A stretch of DNA of 64,000 nt from Capitulum mitella. Taxonomy: Eukaryota; Arthropoda; Thecostraca; Pollicipedomorpha; Pollicipedidae. The stretch is from NCBI GenBank assembly GCA_030062745.1, contig CP099852.1:18223949-18287948 (forward strand), in the 5' to 3' direction. Position numbers and translations under genes: made by a program. Every line of letters begins with the position of its first letter. Positions within the stretch are counted from its first letter, which is position 1. The notes under the pieces were generated by a model. It saw only the letters and a program-made list of their open reading frames with translations, was not told the origin of the DNA and ran no database searches. Shown one piece after another: positions 23,034-34,104 of the stretch.

Positions 23034-23170
23034 AAGTAAATTGGCGCGGGAGAGAAAGGGAAGGAAAAAAACATGCTGAGAGGGAAGGAGAGCGGGAAAG
23101 AAAGGGGAAGAAAGAGAGAGAGGAGAGACAGAGGGGAGGCACGGAAACAAAAAGGGAGAGATGGAGGGAT
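23034..23170 (+). repeat. polypurine tract
   Basis: About 130 bases of almost pure A/G (GGAAAGAAAGGGGAAGAAAG style) on the plus strand inside the intron. As read on the minus (gene) strand it is a long polypyrimidine tract. Confidence 0.85.
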
Positions 23171-23583
23171 GTGTGATCGGTGTCCTCATCTTTATCAAAA
23201 TGCATTTTACTAGAATCTATTACAAAATAACAGAATGTCTGAGCCATGTCTGAGCTACCGCCGGCAAAAGCGAAGTGCATTTTGATTGAAGAGAAACGTA
23301 AGAACGACAATATGCCATCTACCTTTACTGGTACAGACAGGGAGCCGTGCACAGCTCTGCCGTAAGGAGGGAAGCGATGCAATTTTAGTCACGTTCAATT
23401 TGCTTCCGACAAAATTAGGCACACTTCAACAGGAAAAGCGAAAAGTTTGGCTGTTAAGTGAGGGGCACGTGCGCTCTGTATAGACTGCCCGGTAAATCGA
23501 GAGCAGATGTATGATGGAAACGGTAAGTAATTATTATGGACGAGAGGGGTTCATGTAAAAGGATTCTCAAGACGAAAGCTCAC

Positions 23584-24385
23584 CTGTCCGAAGCAACAAC
23601 CGATCGACGATCGGGTGGACTGTTGGTCGCTCATCCAGGCCTTGAGCGTGTTTCCAATGCCTTGATTGGCACGCTCAACGCTGCCCATGCTCTCCGGGTG
23701 TCTGAGTGTTCCATGTATGATTTAGCACCCTTGCCACAGCAGCGCTAGGTCTTGAATCACGTCTGCCACAAATTCTCTGTCGTTGTCTGATTGCAGGACT
23801 CTCGGAGCAGACACCTCCGTGAATATGTTCAACAACTCCATGACAATTTCTCCGACTCTCTTGGTATGCGGCGGGCGCAAAACAGGAACTTCGTAGCATG
23901 ATCCTGGTAGTTGAGGAGCCATTTGAAGTCATCATTACTGGCACTTTGCAGGTGGATCAAACCAGTTTGGCCCCTGATGTTCAGGTCCTTTGACGTGATT
24001 GGTTTCATCACCACTCCCTTTTTCATAGTGGCAGCCTTTGACTGACAAAAGGAGCAATGTTTGGCGACATGCTCACTGCTGGCCCAGATATGGTATGCTT
24101 TTTCGGAGGAAGAGGAACATTTTATCCCTGCCTCCGTCACCTGTTTTTGAGTGGTAATCCAAAAGTCTCGAAGAAGACTTCGTAAACAACCATACACTAA
24201 ATTTCTTCCTTATTGTCCTTGCGCTTCTTTACAAGAAATCTGTCGTCGCAAATCCCCACAATGTCCGAGGTGGCCATGAAATGGTACTGTATGCGCGTGA
24301 GGCGCTCCCTACAGCGCCATTTCTCTTGTCTTTCAGGACAGCCCACGGTCAACGCACGGTCAGCCCAAACACGAGACCCCTTCAA
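23584..24385 (-). pseudogene. KRBA2/GIN-type DDE integrase, 5' exon with catalytic core
   Basis: The protein family is a DDE integrase domesticated or carried by animal mobile elements (KRBA2-like, GIN/GINGER group). In order: an N-terminal piece with SDIVGICDDRFLVKKRKD, an amber stop near 24197, a zinc-knuckle remnant KHCSFCQSK, then KGVVMKPITSKDLNIRGQ, GLIHLQS, FKWLLNYQDHATKF, a frameshift near 23885-23900, KRVGEIVMELLNIF, LQSDNDREFV, an in-frame TAA near 23740, and HPESMGSVERANQGIGNTLK. In the DDE triad the second Asp (QSDN) and the Glu (GSVERAN) are kept. The first position, usually LIDMQS, reads LIHLQS, so the Asp appears to be His. The exon ends at FGQ before the donor. Two stops, a frameshift and this change mark a decayed copy. 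Confidence 0.85.
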
Positions 24386-27300
24386 AATCGCCCAAAACGC
24401 GTCACTAGATCCGTGTTGACTAACTCAACTCACTGACATCATCAGACGTTCATCGTATCCATGACTTTGCATTCCAGGGCAAAAAACAAAAAACGCCGTA
24501 AAAATGCAACGAAAACAAATGTACCTTAAATCCCAACAAACAGGTACTTAAAATGTTCGCCTTGTGCCGCTGATCCCAAAAGTACGGCATTCACAACATT
24601 TAGCTTCTATGTTTTTGAATAATTGTGGAGGGAAACCGTTTTTCTACCCTACGTTTTATTGCCAATTGGATTTAACATAGGACCCGATGGAACTGATTTA
24701 GGCGGACCCCTTCGATTTTGCCAGTTTCTTCCCTAATGGTACCCGGGACCGCAACACACATGACATTATCGCCAGAATTCCATCGCATTGATATTCACAC
24801 GGTCCGATTAGGCTCCAAGGAAAATAAGCGAAAACCGCGTTTTTCATTTTCTTCCAAATCGGGCCAAAAAGGTACTCAAAATGTTCCTTTTATAAGTGCA
24901 CAAATAAGGCATTTTTACCGTTGGGTGGCAACTTTTCGAGTTCATGGGAAAGAAAACCACTTTTTTGCCTTGTGCTATGTTTCCCAATGGATTTAACACA
25001 GGATCCTATGGAACTGATTTCGTTGGATCACTTTGATTTCGTCCATTTTCTATGTGCTGGTACCCAGAACCGCGACACGCAGGGAACCATCTCCAGAAGC
25101 TTATTGTATTGTTATTCACATGGTAAAATTGGGTTCCGAAGGACACATGTGAAAACTTTGGTTTTCTTCTGAACCCAGTCATCGAGGTACACAAAATATT
25201 GGCCTTATTCCGTTGACCTCGACAACGCCACATTGGCATCGTTCGGGATGTAACGTTTTGAGTTGCGGCAAATGAAAAACCATTCTCCACGCGATGCTTT
25301 CCTTGCTATTTGATGTCATTTGCCGTCTGTTCCTCATGATTTCAACCATTCTCCCTCAGTTGTATTCTCTGCAGTCTGCACAACCTGTCTCTCTCTTACC
25401 AGTTTCATTTATCCTATAGCCCCTCAATGATCAGAAACGGTAGAGTGGGTTTTACCGTTCCCAAGAAGGAAAACAAGCCATCAGTTTGATACGGAGCACC
25501 ATAAAATGTCTTGCTCCGAGTCCAAAGCTCGCTGAGCCGCTGCCTTTATATGCAGTCATCACAGCTGCAACTTTTCCTGCTGGCAGTGCGGAGTACCAAC
25601 GCTTTATTACGTCACGCTCGATTTATAAACAGATCATGCATCGCACCGATCATGTTAAATTATATCCCACGGCAACTCCGTTTGGTCACAGACCATGAAA
25701 GAAAACGTGCTGCACAACAACAGACAATCTTATACGACCACGAATGCTCGACGTAGCACCAAACAGCGTTTCACGTACTAGATTTTATGAAAGCACCCGT
25801 CGACTACCGCCAGCAAGCAACGCGTCACGCACTGGAATCTATGAAAGCACCCGCCGACTTCGAACAAAAGCACACGGCTCGCTCGTCGTCAGAACATGGA
25901 AATGTTGTACACAGCAGGAAGAACATCGGACCAGCAACTCCACCAGACGAGGCCGCAATTAAAACCAACCCCGGGGCCAACTGAATTCTGACTGGCCACC
26001 ACGCCACCATGTACCGAAGTAGTCCTGCCGAACCAAGCCGGTCAGAAACTCCACAGTTTTTCCTGTGACGTCACTGGCGGTCGTCAGCCGGCGGCGTCGG
26101 CTGCGGGACGCTGACGGTCATCAGCTAGACGTCACACTGGTCAGATCACGACTCCACACCATTACCCCGCGCCCCAGCACGGGCGGCGGCCGGCGGCGCT
26201 GCACCGTGGCGTCAATAGCGCCGGGGCGCCGGCCGAGCGCCAGTTCGGCGAGTCGGACGGACGATCGGGACGGGTCGGCGTCGCGCAGCCCATCAGCTGG
26301 ATCGCCTCCCAGGCGGCCGGCACACCGACACCGAACCCGGAACACCCATCCAGGGGTCGGCAAAGGCGGTACCGGCCGGGAAGCGGACTAGACAGACGAA
26401 GAGTTCTTCGGAAGACAAATACTAGAGTACTAGACAGACAAAGAGTTCTTCTGAGCCCAATGCCCCGACGTGAATATGAATGCGATGGATATCTGGCGAA
26501 AGCTCTATGTGTATTATGATTCTCGCTGCCCGCACAAAAAAAATATTAACGAAATCACAGGGTTATCACAGGGTTATAATATCCGCCGAAATCACTTCCA
26601 TAGGGTCTCATGTTAAGTCCAGTGGGAAATAAAGCACTAGGTAAAAAAAAGTTTCTGCGGTCATTCAAAAACTTTCTACCGAAGCGCTGTAAATATAGCC
26701 CACAAACATTTTGGTTTGTGGACCATATTTACTGACCTGGTGTGAAAGAAAATTGGGAAATGTGGTTTTTGCCTGTCTTTTTCGGGACCCGATTTCACCG
26801 TGTGAATAAAGGCCAGTGTACACTGGCCACGCGCGGTGCATCAGAACGCCAATGTAAATCGGGCTTAACAATGCAATGGACTTCTGGCGATGTTTTCATG
26901 TGTACCGCGGTTCTGGGTGCCGGTACAGAAGAAACTAGCGAAATCGAAGAGATCCGTCGAAATCAGTTCCATGGGGCCCTATGTTAAATCCAGTGGGAAA
27001 TAAGTCATACGGTAGAAAGACACTTCCCTTTCGCATTAGCTCAAAAAGACGCAACCTCAACGTTGTAAACGGGTATTTTTGGGCTCAGCGGCACAAGACG
27101 AACATTTTGAGTACCTGTTTGCTATCTTACCTATTACCTGTTTCATCTGTCTTCTTTAGAGTCCAATTTGAGTGTGCAAATATCAACGTGATGGACTTCT
27201 GGCGATGATTTCATGTGTATTGCGGTCCTGGATACCATTACAGAAAAAAATTGGCAAAATCGAAGGGGTCCGCCGAAATCGGTTCGATAGGGTCCTATGT

Positions 27301-27634
27301 TAAATCCAATTGGAAATCAAGCATAGGGTAGAAAAACGATTTCCTTTCGCAGTAACTCGAAACGGTGGGAGCCAAATTCTGTAAGAGCGGTATTTTTAGG
27401 TTCGACGGCACGAGACAAACATTCTGAGTACCTGTTTGTTGAGGTTTCAGGTACATTTGTCTTCGTTGCATTTTTGTGGTGTTTTTTGTTTTGTGGTCTG
27501 GAATGCAAAGTAATGGACGCGATAGACGCCTGACGGTGTCAATGGGCCCAGTTAGTCGTGGTTAGTCCATCTATTGACGCGTTTTGGACGACTTCGAAGG
27601 GGTCTCGAGTTTGGGCTGACCGTGGGCTGACCGT
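24338..27634. repeat. 3.3-kb inverted repeat with internal units of about 310 bases
   Basis: The left arm (24338 to about 25330) and right arm (about 26460-27634) are reverse complements. Outer ends: GCCCACGGTCAACGCACGGT at 24341 against GGGCTGACCGTGGGCTGACC near 27613. Further in, TTTGCATTCCAG and AACAAACAGGTACT have inverted counterparts near 27500 and 27430. Each arm is built of related units of about 310 bases, with recurring landmarks GG(A/T)CC(C/T)(A/G)ATGGAACTGATTT, CGATTTTGCCA and GGTACCC.GAACCGC. The loop holds a CpG-rich block. It begins just upstream of the integrase exon. Confidence 0.75.
26066..26395. promoter_or_regulatory. CpG-rich block in the loop of the inverted repeat
   Basis: About 330 bases with very high G+C and many CpG dinucleotides, unlike the AT-rich arms on both sides. 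It opens with a consensus CRE (TGACGTCA, 26066-26073) and has GACGTCAC near 26129. This could be a promoter, or a fragment of another element. No transcript start is recognised. Confidence 0.35.
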
Positions 27635-27671
27635 CAGTTTAGATCCTACGTCATTTGCCTGACGACGGAGG

Positions 27672-27766
27672 GGCATTTTATGAAACGCCTCAGATTGCCA
27701 GCGGAATGGTTTAATAGCCGATGATCTTCAAAAATTGCGGTATTTGCCGGCATTTCATGAAATACC
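27672..27766 (-). repeat. TTTCATGAA(A)TGCC motifs, right side
   Basis: GGCATTTTATGAAACGCC at 27672-27689 and GGCATTTCATGAAATACC at 27749-27766 are inverted versions of the motif arrayed at 20842-21090. Read on the minus strand, the second one shares 16 bases with 20842-20857 apart from its outermost positions. Confidence 0.55.
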
Positions 27767-28159
27767 GTCTTCCACCAAATGGTGGCGACATATGGATGCA
27801 GACGGTGTCTACCGCCTGGCGGCCGTGCCGGTTATTATTGCCACTATGCCATGACGAGAGATGGCGTTGTAAGCGCCGTATGAGTCGACTGTGAAAGTGG
27901 CTGGCGACCCGGGTCAGCGGGAAATGTTCGATGATGTTCCATGACCCTCTGCACTCGTGATTTCCGCTGTCAGCTGGTCCGAGGTCAAGAGCTCCACTGA
28001 GTGAGGGAGAGGAGAGGAATTGGCGACATGGCAGCGAACTGCCGCATCCGGTCGTAATGTCAGAATGCAAACCGAGTTTGTGAGGCGAGGTTTTACTAAA
28101 CTAGATTTGGACCGATCTAAATATACCTAGGACGCAGCGTAACACTGTTTATCACTTGT
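27767..28159. other. unassigned
   Basis: No gene recognised. The 119-codon minus frame 27711-28070 has no recognisable motif. Confidence 0.35.
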
Positions 28160-28255
28160 GACAGTAGGCTCAACTTCGAGCAGACGGAGTACTTTACTGG
28201 ATTAAGTCCGCCTCACTTTAATTACTTCACGAGGCACTGCAACTTGCAAAGACAG
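28160..28255 (+). repeat. G-rich interspersed repeat, copy 2, left part
   Basis: It matches the opening of copy 1 (13915-14020): GAGCAGACGGAGTACTTTAC, then CCGCCTCACTTTAATTACTT, then GCACTGCA. Similarity stops near 28255 and resumes at about 31590, after the LINE. Confidence 0.7.
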
Positions 28256-28399
28256 ACTTTTATTAGGGAAATCCGGAATTACCTCGTGGCTACTAACACC
28301 ACTCGTCGAGGGATAAAACATGCGGAAAGAGTTGTCAGTCACCAAGTACCACTGCCTCCAATCACTCAGGTGCATTCAAGTCATCAAACATCTAGCAGC

Positions 28400-30965
28400 G
28401 TCAACATGAGCGGCAAGCCAGTCAGTTCGGCGCAAATGGCACATTAGGCAAGCGTCACCTCCGGCGGCGACCAGAGGCGAAGGGAGCCGCGTCAGCTCGG
28501 GCGGCGGCGCGGTGTACAGAGTCAGGTCTCGACAGCCGAGACGCCTCTAACCGCTCTCGGTGCGGGACTGGGGCACATACAAGTGACGGTCCTGACGGCT
28601 GGTCCGGTCACGGATCTCCGCCACGGCGGTGAGACCTGCCGTCAGCGCCTCTGCCTCGCCGTTACGGCGCACGGTTCTCCGCACTGAGCAACCCCAGCCT
28701 CCCAGCAGATCCGATATATGGTCGTATTTTTCGCGACCGGAAATTACCTTCTCTGTGTAGCTGATGACCTTTTAATGCGAGACAGGCCCTTTTTTACACA
28801 GCCACCGTATATCGAAATACAGTAGCGGATCTGCGAGAAGACCAGGGCACTGACCGGCGCGGAGATAACGACGGGTAGCAGGCGCCCCCTCAAATGGGAC
28901 AGACCGCCCAGAGCCCCAAAACGGCGTCCGGTTATCATCGACAACACCCAGAATGTCAGTGAAACAACACGCTGGATGTAGTCCCAAAGGTACGCAGAAA
29001 ATCAGGATGCAGCGATACCATGAAGTCCCAGTTTTCACAGGACCTATGAGTGGTCTGTCACGTCGGACATTTGCTCAAATCCAGCAGGCAGAGAAGGGAC
29101 ACCTCCCCATGGTCACACGCGGATAGGATATGGTCAGATATGGAGGTCAGTGCGTTTTCCATCGAGTCACGGGGACGGGAACCGCGCTGAGCAGGGGGAG
29201 GAGGTGGTGCTCTGAAAGATTATTGTAGAGCTGCTGGTGGGCGGCGCGCTCTACAGTTTTGGCGATGACTGGAACGATGAGGATAGGACGGAGATTACAA
29301 GGGTCAGAAAGATCACTGGATTTGAAGATAGGGTGGACGAGGGAGTGCTTCCAGGATTTCGGAACACCAGATTGGGTAATACGCTGTGGATTGGATGCGC
29401 TGGAATTGACCAAATGCCGGAGCACCTCACCAGCCGAATTAAAACACGTCCGAAACATGTGGACGCTGACACCACCGTCACCGCTGGCCGACGAGCCGCT
29501 CATCCCGAAAACGATGGCTCGCAGCTCCGGCAGTGGCAGCGGCCTAAGACGAGTGCGCAGGCGCCAACACGCGGCAGACGGCAGGCAATGTCCGGTGCCG
29601 CCCCAAGCTCCGTACTTCGCAAACCACGCGCGGACCGACGCCGACAAAAAATCTGTTAAGTCCGTCGACTGCATCGTTGGCAGACACACGCGGCCTGTTC
29701 ACTGCCAACGATCGGCGTAACGCGTTGCCACATCAACTCCCGTCCATCCTCACGGATACGCCGCTCAACATCACCGCGGCTGTCACACCTGACCGCGGAA
29801 CGCAACGAGCGGTTCGCGTCACGGTGCTCGGTTAGCTCGTGCCCAAACGCGGCCAGCGCAACACGGCGGCGACACATCAAGGCTTTAGTTACGTCTGACA
29901 CCACGGGGGCACAAGGGTTCCGAATCTTTACAGTCCTGATGGGAGCGTGGGCGTCGGTGGTGAGCGAAAAGATGACGATAAAACGGCTCCATTTGAGCGT
30001 GAAGAACGGAGAGCTAAAAACATAAAACCAGCCGGCCTGCATAAGATCACGATGTAAAACGTGTGGGTCCCCACGGCCAAAGCAACGTGAACGAATACTG
30101 GTACTGCACGGCCTGAATCGAGACATGCCAACGGAGACACGGACAAATTTACGCGGAGAGAAGCGACAGAACTTGGTACGGCAGCAACATACAACATCGT
30201 GGGAATTAGTGCTCAAAACATCGAGTATAGGGCCGGTGGAACAGGTAGATGACGTTACACACTGAGCTAAAAAAATGATCGGAGACAAACTCAGACAGCA
30301 CGCGCTTGGCAGGGTCTGAATCAGGTTTCAGCAGGCAACATTTTAAATCGCCGCATATGAACACTTTTGACCCTGGATAGTTGACAGGAATACGTCGAAG
30401 CTGTGTCTCCAAGTCAGCAAAATCAGCGAGCAGACCAGCCACGTTCCGTTTAGGCGGGCGGCAAACGATGCCAAAGACAACCTGACGTCTCCCGCACAGG
30501 CGCAGCCAAGGGGGGCCGCCCCCCCCCCCCACGCCCGCATTTTTGTGAAGCCCATGGTACATCGTCGTCCCGGCAGGCGGCTTTCGTATTTTAGTTCGCA
30601 ATGAGCTTCCCCCCTTAAGAAAATCCTGGCTGCGCCCCTGGTCTCCTGTCTGGTCTCATTACGGTCCATACGGTTTCCAGCCTGCTGTTCGGACGGTTGA
30701 CAGCAGTGATGATCTCGATAGAAGACGCGGAGATGCCGTCATGGGCCACCAGCGCCACCCCGCCATATCCTCTCTTGTCGGGACGGTCAGCTCGGTACAG
30801 CTAGTACCCAGCAGCACCAGTAGTCGACTCGGAGCTGATGGTTTGAGCCAGGTTTCGCTGAGGCTCATGATGTCACAGTTGCCACGGTGGAGGTGGTCAG
30901 AAGTTCCAGTAACTTGGGCCTGAGGCTTTGGACGTTGAGAAAGCCGATGACCAGTCCCGTGTCGG
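28400..30965 (-). pseudogene. LINE (non-LTR retrotransposon) ORF2: endonuclease and reverse transcriptase
   Basis: Read on the minus strand from 30960: GFLNVQSLRPKLLELL and LSETWLKPSAPSRLLVLLG (apurinic-type endonuclease start), then FGIVCRPPKRNVAGLLADF and GSKVFICGDLK (endonuclease; the usual GDLN/GDFN residue is Lys here). Next come DAHAPIRTVKIRNPCAP, GHELTEHRDANRSLRSAVR, VPKSWKHSLVHPIFKSSDLS, CNLRPILIVPVIAKTVERA and SLLCLLDLSKC (start of palm motif A). The (Y/F)ADD palm is missing. The frame resumes in the thumb and C-terminal tail, SQIRYCISIYGGCVKKGLSR and LYTAPPPELTRL (near 28490-28530). Frameshifts, stops and the internal deletion show it is inactive. The style is that of CR1/L2/Jockey-like elements; the exact clade is unresolved. 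Confidence 0.9.
30495..30640. mobile_element. 146-base hAT-type MITE inside the LINE endonuclease
   Basis: The termini are CACAGGCGCAGCC at the left and, reversed, CAGGGGCGCAGCC at the right, differing at two positions. They are flanked by the 8-base direct repeats GTCTCCCG (30487-30494) and GTCTCCTG (30641-30648). An 8-base duplication and CAGGGGCG-type ends are hallmarks of hAT MITEs. It interrupts the LINE between the segments before and after FGIVCRPPKR. It has no coding capacity. Confidence 0.82.
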
Positions 30966-31589
30966 CGCGGGCCGCAGGCGCTCGCCCCCGCCTGACGGCC
31001 TAGTCCGGCGCCGGCGGCCGCCGGAGCTCGCTGATGGTGGCCCGGGAGCGCTGACCTAGTCCACGCTCAACCAGGAACTCACGGCTGCCTGTTTCAAGGT
31101 CACTCGGACCAGCGCGGACCGAGGCCGGGAGCGGGCAGGGCAGCAGGGGCAGCGGCGAGCACCGGCGCGCTTATCACTGCCAGCAGCACCACGAATCGGA
31201 GCAAGTCACGGCGACTTGGAAAACGTAGCGCTCTCATAACGTTGATGTACGCTGAGCAGAGATGGCAAAACCGATGTAAAGATGAGACGAAGATCAAAGC
31301 CAGGGTAACTCACACGGCCGCAGATACCGACGACGTGTCCGATTCGACTTCCCCAGCCAGTCGAAATCCACCACGGACTGCCGGGACCGATGAGGGGGCA
31401 GGCGTTGCTCAACCTCTCTCGCTCAACTCACCCGCTCGCAGCTCAAACATACGCAGACGTCGAACGCAGCAGGACAGGTAACAGAGGCGCCGGGTGGGGC
31501 GAGGAGCACCGGCGCCGTGACCCGGTCCCGCGGGCGGCGCGCAGGCAACTGATGAGGAAGAACTGCAGATGAGAACGTCACCAAGTACA
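30966..31589 (-). other. likely LINE 5' region
   Basis: A GC-rich stretch between the endonuclease start and the resumed host repeat. Minus frames (31100-31297, 31206-31412) have no recognised motif; they could be remnants of an ORF1 or 5' UTR. This is assigned by position only. Confidence 0.4.
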
Positions 31590-32010
31590 AACTTACTCGA
31601 ACTGTGTCGACGGAATAAGGGTTAGAGCTTGTGGAGCCAGGGGAGGGTCGATGGGATCAGGACGGGGTTTGTGGGAGTAGGATGTGTGTCGGTAGAGTAA
31701 GGGTTAGAGCCTGTGGAACCAGAGCAAGGATCGATGGGAACAGGGTGAGGGTTTGTGGGAGGAGGGTGAGAGTCAGGGTGTTCAGGCTAAGGGCCGATAT
31801 AGTGTCAGGTTGGCAGTTGCTGAGGATCGGTGTGATAACGGTGGAGTTAATGGGGCTAGGATAATGGTCAGTTGGCTCATGTTGAAGAACGTTGGGGTCA
31901 GCCCGCCGGTCAGTGGAGGCCGGATGGCGGTTCATGGGTTGGTTGGGGTCATTATGGGGGTTGGTGGGGCCAAGGTGCCTGTCGCTGCGGTCAGGGCTAA
32001 TTTCCTAACG
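31590..32010 (+). repeat. G-rich interspersed repeat, copy 2, right part
   Basis: It resumes with ACTGTGTCGACGGAATAAGG (copy 1: ACTGTGTCGGTGGAATAAG, near 14056). It follows copy 1 through TGGCTCATGTTGAAGAACG, GGAGGCCGGATGGCGGTTC and TGTCGCTGCGG. Fewer internal G-rich units are present than in copy 1. Confidence 0.75.
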
Positions 32011-34104
32011 ATTCGTCCGATCCGCCTGGTACCCTCTGGGGCGTCCGTTCCCCATGTAATGGAGCAGAAAAGCCTATGATACCATGTTAATGAGCTGTGA
32101 CGACATAACTGGTACAACACCAGGCGTTTTCCCGCACCAACCAGGCTGGATGGCAACGGCTTTTTGTTTGTTCCGCTGAATGACGGCTTGAGTGCACAAA
32201 TGCAACAAAATAAAAGCAGATTGTCTAAAACTTACATGTTCTAAGGACCATACACACATTTGGCAGGTTTATGCTCACTGTCATGATTATGGAGGTTGTA
32301 AACTGAGGTCATGAGCTACGGAGGAAATACTTTACTTTTTACCTCCGAAAATGCGATAGGAAATAGGCATCGCAAAACAACCCATTTATTCATATTGTTT
32401 GGGCTGTAAGGAATGTAATGATATAATTTGGTTCAATCTACCGTTCGTTTCACGGAAAGAGGACGGAATGCAGCAGACTGCTTTTTGCCTCGACGGACTT
32501 AGCGGTGCTTCCCGCGCGGTGATGAACCTATATGTCCAAGAGAAAATTTTGTGGTGGGTGTCGAGTAAAAAAAAGCGTTCAACATATCTCAGTGACGATT
32601 TTTAGATAACCCAAGGTCATTTTAGGTCACTGGATTAAGATAGCCTTGGATAACCTAAGATGACCTGTAGATGAGATAAGATGACCATTCCGCAAAAAGT
32701 GCTGGTTAATTCAGATGCTACATTTGACTTCAGCATCTGTTGTCTACAGAAACTACTTGTGAAACTTTCAGAGCACGTTTAAGCCGATGGCTTTGCTGGA
32801 CAAGGACTGACCTACCACAACTTGGATCAGACTACATGGGTGAAACACAACCATGTGGGGAACAGATGGACTCAAAAGTGATCGACAAGCACTATTATAT
32901 CCGTTTCTCCTCCTCATCATTTTTTTCTGTGACGATCATTTGACCTTGGCCCGACCTGAAAGGTCGCCCGTTGACTTGAGACATTAAAACGGAATACTAG
33001 TCACGAGATCTCGTCACGCGCACCTCGCTGTTTTTTTCCGTGACGCTCTAGAACGCACGGTGTGGAAATCGCCGCGGGGGCGGGTCGCACCCCCTTCCAT
33101 ACTCCCGCGCTATGCAGAAGCCCTTATATTGGCGAGGCTAAATCCAGTGGTGCAGGCGACATCAACGGAAGTCTGGTCCATGAATTCTCGTTTCTGTTGG
33201 ATCGTGTGAGGTGTGGCCTTCAGGCGCGACTGACGGGACCAGAATGGTTTCTGACGATGTCTAGCAATTCAAATTACTGTTCTTTTAAGCATCAGCGTTT
33301 CCGTCATGACCCTTACGAGGTCAATGGAAGGTAAAAAACTTTCTATTATTTCAATTTATAGTTTTCTCCCAACATGATCCTCACTCAAGTAACGACGACA
33401 GCGGCAAGATCAATGAAGTCGAGCGTGAAATCCTTACACAAGTTTAATCCAGCACCGCCTTGCGTATTTAATACCTGCGACCGCCTAGGGTTGTCAAAAA
33501 AGGGCACCCCTTCTACTATATCAGCATCTGACCGTCAGATCTAAACCGGTCTACCGCCGATCGATAGCCCTGAGTCTCACGATTCAGAAAATGTCATGTT
33601 AGCCCTGGTCACGCGACTGATGATGTCACAGGTCACGCTAAACGCATAAGACGACTTTGGAAAAACTGACATCGACTTGTACATAAAACCATCAGCAATG
33701 CTGGCCTTAGACCCTTTAACTGGGTATCAAACGAAAGGTCACGATCTTATAGATCAGGATCATGTCAGAATGTTTAAAAAATGTCGGGCCAAGGTCAGCT
33801 TAGGTCCGGTGAAATATTACTCTTTCTTTCCATGCCAAATATCGATACTTACTCGCAGCCGTTTTGATCCACGTGACAAAAAGGACCGAAATGAAACTTT
33901 CTGATCATCACTTTTGCTTTTACCTGCTTTCTTCTGGTCAAGGTCAGTCTAGGTCAGATCAGATAAGGCTGCATTGCTCGCCCTGACAAAGAGCAAGAAC
34001 GACTCGCTGGGGTTCTTAATTGGGTCAAGCACAGAACTGAAAAGACATCTTGTGATATTCAAATCTGCTCTGTCTGCTGTTTATCGCGCCAAGGTCAGGC
34101 CAGA
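32011..34104. other. unassigned, with scattered AGGTCA sites
   Basis: No gene recognised. AGGTCA or TGACCT hexamers cluster at 32620-32690, 32940-32965 and 33940-33960, so this may be a further degraded member of the AGGTCA-rich repeats. The family A element at 34105 is inserted at its right side. Confidence 0.35.

Larger units (their letters stand above)
22241..23583 (-). other. phase-0 intron in the integrase gene
   Basis: The donor GTGAGC (23578-23583) follows exon codons ending FGQ, and the acceptor TTCCAG (22241-22246) precedes codons beginning WKK. The protein family runs straight across this junction with no lost or gained residue, so I read it as a genuine 1343-base intron in phase 0. 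It contains an inverted copy of the gene's 3' domain and a polypurine tract. Confidence 0.75.
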
